18,765 nt of DNA from the NCBI RefSeq assembly GCF_000313135.1, contig NW_004457579.1:1-18765 (forward strand), in the 5' to 3' direction. The translations under genes and the position numbers were made by a program. Shown one piece after another: positions 18,596 to 18,765 of the stretch (position 1 is its first letter; each line of letters starts with the position of its first letter). The notes beneath the pieces were generated by a model. It did not search any database and was not told the origin of the DNA. It was given only the letters and a program-made list of their open reading frames with translations. The stretch is from Acanthamoeba castellanii str. Neff (Eukaryota; Discosea; Longamoebia; Acanthamoebidae).

Positions 18596-18765
18596 CGTGC
18601 TCCAGGTTCTTCGGGAAATAATCATTTCCACTCTATTTTCCTTAGCTGGGCGAAAGAATAAGGAAATCGTGAAGGAAATGGCGACAATTAATTTATTAAT
18701 GTTGTTGTCCCTCTGGAAGGACAAAGAGGGGCGCCAAGATTGACGGGCCAAGTGGGGGAAAATGA
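18596..18765. other. 3' flank of the GDH gene
   Basis: No gene is supported here. The sequence turns AT-rich (AATTAATTTATTAATG at about 18687-18702), as expected of a 3' untranslated region, but there is no exact AATAAA on the plus strand. The minus-strand ORF 18287-18751 is a shadow of the last GDH exon. Confidence 0.4.

Noticed and set aside
1..18765. tRNA, rRNA or transposon genes
   Set aside because: I saw no cloverleaf with A/B boxes, no rRNA-like segments, and no transposase or reverse transcriptase motifs in either strand.

Overview
This window looks like a gene-dense, GC-rich protist nuclear genome. Every multi-exon gene is broken by short GT-AG introns, mostly about 55-220 bp. Introns are AT- or T-rich, or filled with CACAC/CACGACA-type simple repeats. 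Coding sequence has a strong G/C third-base bias, which also produces long antisense shadow ORFs. Actin-binding CH domains, an F-box protein, a large fungal-type NAD-glutamate dehydrogenase and a horizontally acquired-looking ParB-like nuclease fit a free-living amoeba, most likely Acanthamoeba-like. This assignment is inferred from style and content, not from a database match. There is no bacterial operon, CRISPR array or phage module here.

Layout from left to right. (1) Minus strand, about 4293 down to the left edge: an 18-exon gene whose exons all join in compatible phase. It encodes two tandem calponin-homology (CH) domains, a short Pro/His-rich linker, then a long-chain/bubblegum-type acyl-CoA synthetase (AMP-binding) domain. 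The fusion and the altered catalytic motifs are the most striking features of the window. (2) Minus strand 5765-4998: an intronless protein with an RG/glycine-rich N-terminus, one CCCH zinc finger and an F-box. (3) Plus strand 5973-10922: a protein of about 1,290 residues with a long low-complexity Lys/Ala/Ser-rich part and a C-terminal ParB-like nuclease domain of bacterial type. It contains one frame break near 8031-8052. (4) 10923-12247: the region between convergent genes, mostly a degenerate 22/31-bp minisatellite with an internal ~99-bp higher-order duplication. (5) Minus strand 13610-12248: a five-exon, 314-residue type II membrane-anchored SAM-dependent methyltransferase. (6) Plus strand 14339-18595: an 11-exon, 1,023-residue NAD-specific glutamate dehydrogenase, complete.

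The genes do not form an operon or an obvious pathway. Two pairs are divergent and may share promoter regions: F-box/ParB-like (207 bp) and methyltransferase/GDH (728 bp). Dispersed ACACG/CACGACA satellite tracts recur in introns of unrelated genes in both orientations. Several introns are multiples of three without stops, so intron retention would keep frame. All exon boundaries were worked out by hand from GT/AG sites, phase and family conservation; transcript data would be needed to confirm them.
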